Assembly: GCA_023473405.1 (NCBI GenBank)
Contig: JAMCZD010000390.1
Location: 1 to 7,048 of the forward strand
Direction: 5' to 3'
DNA: 7,048 nt
Origin: Candidatus Omnitrophota bacterium
GTDB lineage: Bacteria; Verrucomicrobiota; Verrucomicrobiia; Limisphaerales; UBA1319
Part shown: positions 6,419 to 7,048 of the stretch, in pieces
Layout of the letters: the number at the start of each line of letters is the position of its first letter
How positions within the stretch are numbered: position 1 is the stretch's first letter
Notes under the pieces: generated by a model
What the model saw: the letters and a program-made list of their open reading frames with translations, nothing else
Database searches by the model: none
What the model was told of the DNA's origin: nothing
Program-made: the position numbers and the translations under genes

Positions 6419-7048
6419 TCATTGCGTGTCTTTCCCCAGTTTCGCCTTGAGGTCCTTGATCAAGCCTTCGAACGAAGACTGGGAGAGGATCGCACTGAGT
6501 TGGTCGCGATAGTTCTGGACCAGGCTGATCCCCTCGATGAGCACGTCGTAAATCTGCCAGGCATTGTCTTTGGACGACTTCGATAGCCGGTACTCGACCG
6601 GGTGATTGATCTGTTCCTTGGTCCGCACCACCACCTTCACCGAGGCGTAACCGTCAACGATTCTCTCCCCCAGGTAATCAATTCGGTCCAGGTCATTGTA
6701 ATAGGTCTCGAATTTGTCCAGGTAAGTGCGTTCCAGGAAATCGCTGAACAAGCTGACAAATTCCTTTTGCTTGGCGGGCGTCTCTTGGGCCCAATAGCGT
6801 CCCAGGCAACTCCGCGCAATCGCCGTCCAGTCGAATCGCTCGTCCAATATCTTCCCGATCAATTGTCGGCGCTCGGCCTTTTTCTATTTCCCTGGCAACT
6901 CGGGATTTTGGGGGATAGTCGTGATTCGATTTGTGGCGGACTTGATTTCGTCAATGGGCTTTTCGGCGCGGACCGGCAGACCAAACGCGAACAACAGCAG
7001 CAAGGTGGGTATTACTCCCCAGACCGCGGGTAAGCCAAGCGAACCCCT
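6419..7048 (-). pseudogene. mlaC: MlaC family phospholipid-shuttle protein, 5' partial, interrupted by an in-frame TAG
   Basis: MlaC carries phospholipid across the periplasm between MlaA and the inner-membrane MlaFED transporter. Minus-strand translation from 7048 gives a hydrophobic signal peptide with a TLLLLFAFGLPVRA core, then EKPIDEIKSATNRITTI, the usual first helix. After PELPGK comes a TAG codon at 6886-6884. The same frame then continues KKAERRQLIGKILDERFDW and runs through the rest of the domain: CLGRYWAQETPAKQKEF, LERTYLDKFE, the strand VKVVVRTKEQ, WQIYDVLIEGISLVQNYRDQL, and a C-terminal helix to TGA at 6421-6419. The total of about 208 sense codons is near the normal family length, so only a few N-terminal residues and the start codon are missing. 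The only alternative start after the TAG is a TTG at 6862-6860; no ATG follows it in frame. It would give a 147-residue product without a signal peptide, so probably useless in the periplasm. The identification is firm; the functional state is uncertain. Confidence 0.9.
6884..6886 (-). other. In-frame amber codon inside mlaC
   Basis: The plus strand reads CTA here, which is TAG on the coding strand, in the sequence context GGGAAATAGAAAAAGG. The flanking codons on both sides encode MlaC-like sequence in one frame, so there is no indel. A one-base change from CAG, GAG or AAG would restore Q, E or K in a charged helical stretch, which fits the surroundings. Confidence 0.85.

Noticed and set aside
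6860..6884. A frameshift as the cause of the broken mlaC
   Set aside because: I checked the codon register from 7048 down to 6860. Both parts share one frame, so the lesion is a nonsense codon and not an insertion or deletion.
6602..7033. 143-codon open frame on the plus strand opposite mlaC
   Set aside because: It is antisense to clear MlaC-like sequence on both sides of the TAG, and its own translation matches nothing I recognise.
1..7048. Mobile element, phage, CRISPR, tRNA or rRNA content
   Set aside because: I saw no transposase or integrase motif, no long terminal repeats, no repeat-spacer pattern and no cloverleaf or rRNA-like sequence on either strand.

Overview
The window looks like chromosomal DNA of a GC-rich, Gram-negative (diderm) bacterium. 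The clearest evidence is a pair of genes for the outer-membrane lipid asymmetry (Mla) pathway, mlaC and mlaA, which only make sense in a cell with an outer membrane. The very large multi-domain glycoside hydrolase-like protein and the scarcity of recognisable Shine-Dalgarno sequences would suit the Verrucomicrobiota/PVC group. That placement is an inference and is not proven by anything here.

Layout, left to right. Positions 1-4107 (+) hold one huge open frame whose 5' end lies outside the window. It encodes a TIM-barrel glycoside hydrolase-like protein with beta-sandwich modules, a CBM9-like module and matching 'DFE...IDDL' jelly-roll-type modules at both ends. Only 6 bp after its stop is the stop of a convergent gene (4114-4695, -) for a complete rhomboid-family intramembrane serine protease. 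A 115-bp divergent spacer follows, then a small secreted beta-rich protein of unknown function (4811-5281, +). A 199-bp convergent spacer (5282-5480) carries strong RNA secondary structure, including a short GC hairpin followed by six T. The remainder is on the minus strand and is read from right to left: mlaC (6419 to beyond 7048), then a 131-bp gap, then mlaA (5481-6287).

The most notable observation is that mlaC is interrupted by a single in-frame TAG codon at 6884-6886. Upstream of it, in the same frame, lie a recognisable signal peptide and N-terminal helix. Downstream lies the rest of the MlaC domain. The lesion is a pure nonsense change with no frameshift. It could be a sequencing error, a recent pseudogenisation, or stop-codon readthrough. 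MlaA also lacks a lipobox cysteine and appears to have a signal peptidase I site instead.

How the genes relate: MlaA (outer membrane) and MlaC (periplasmic lipid shuttle) would act together, with the inner-membrane MlaFED complex probably encoded beyond the right edge. The glycoside hydrolase, rhomboid and small secreted protein show no clear functional link to each other or to Mla. No tRNA, rRNA, insertion sequence or CRISPR array was seen, and I see no convincing case for a new multi-gene system.
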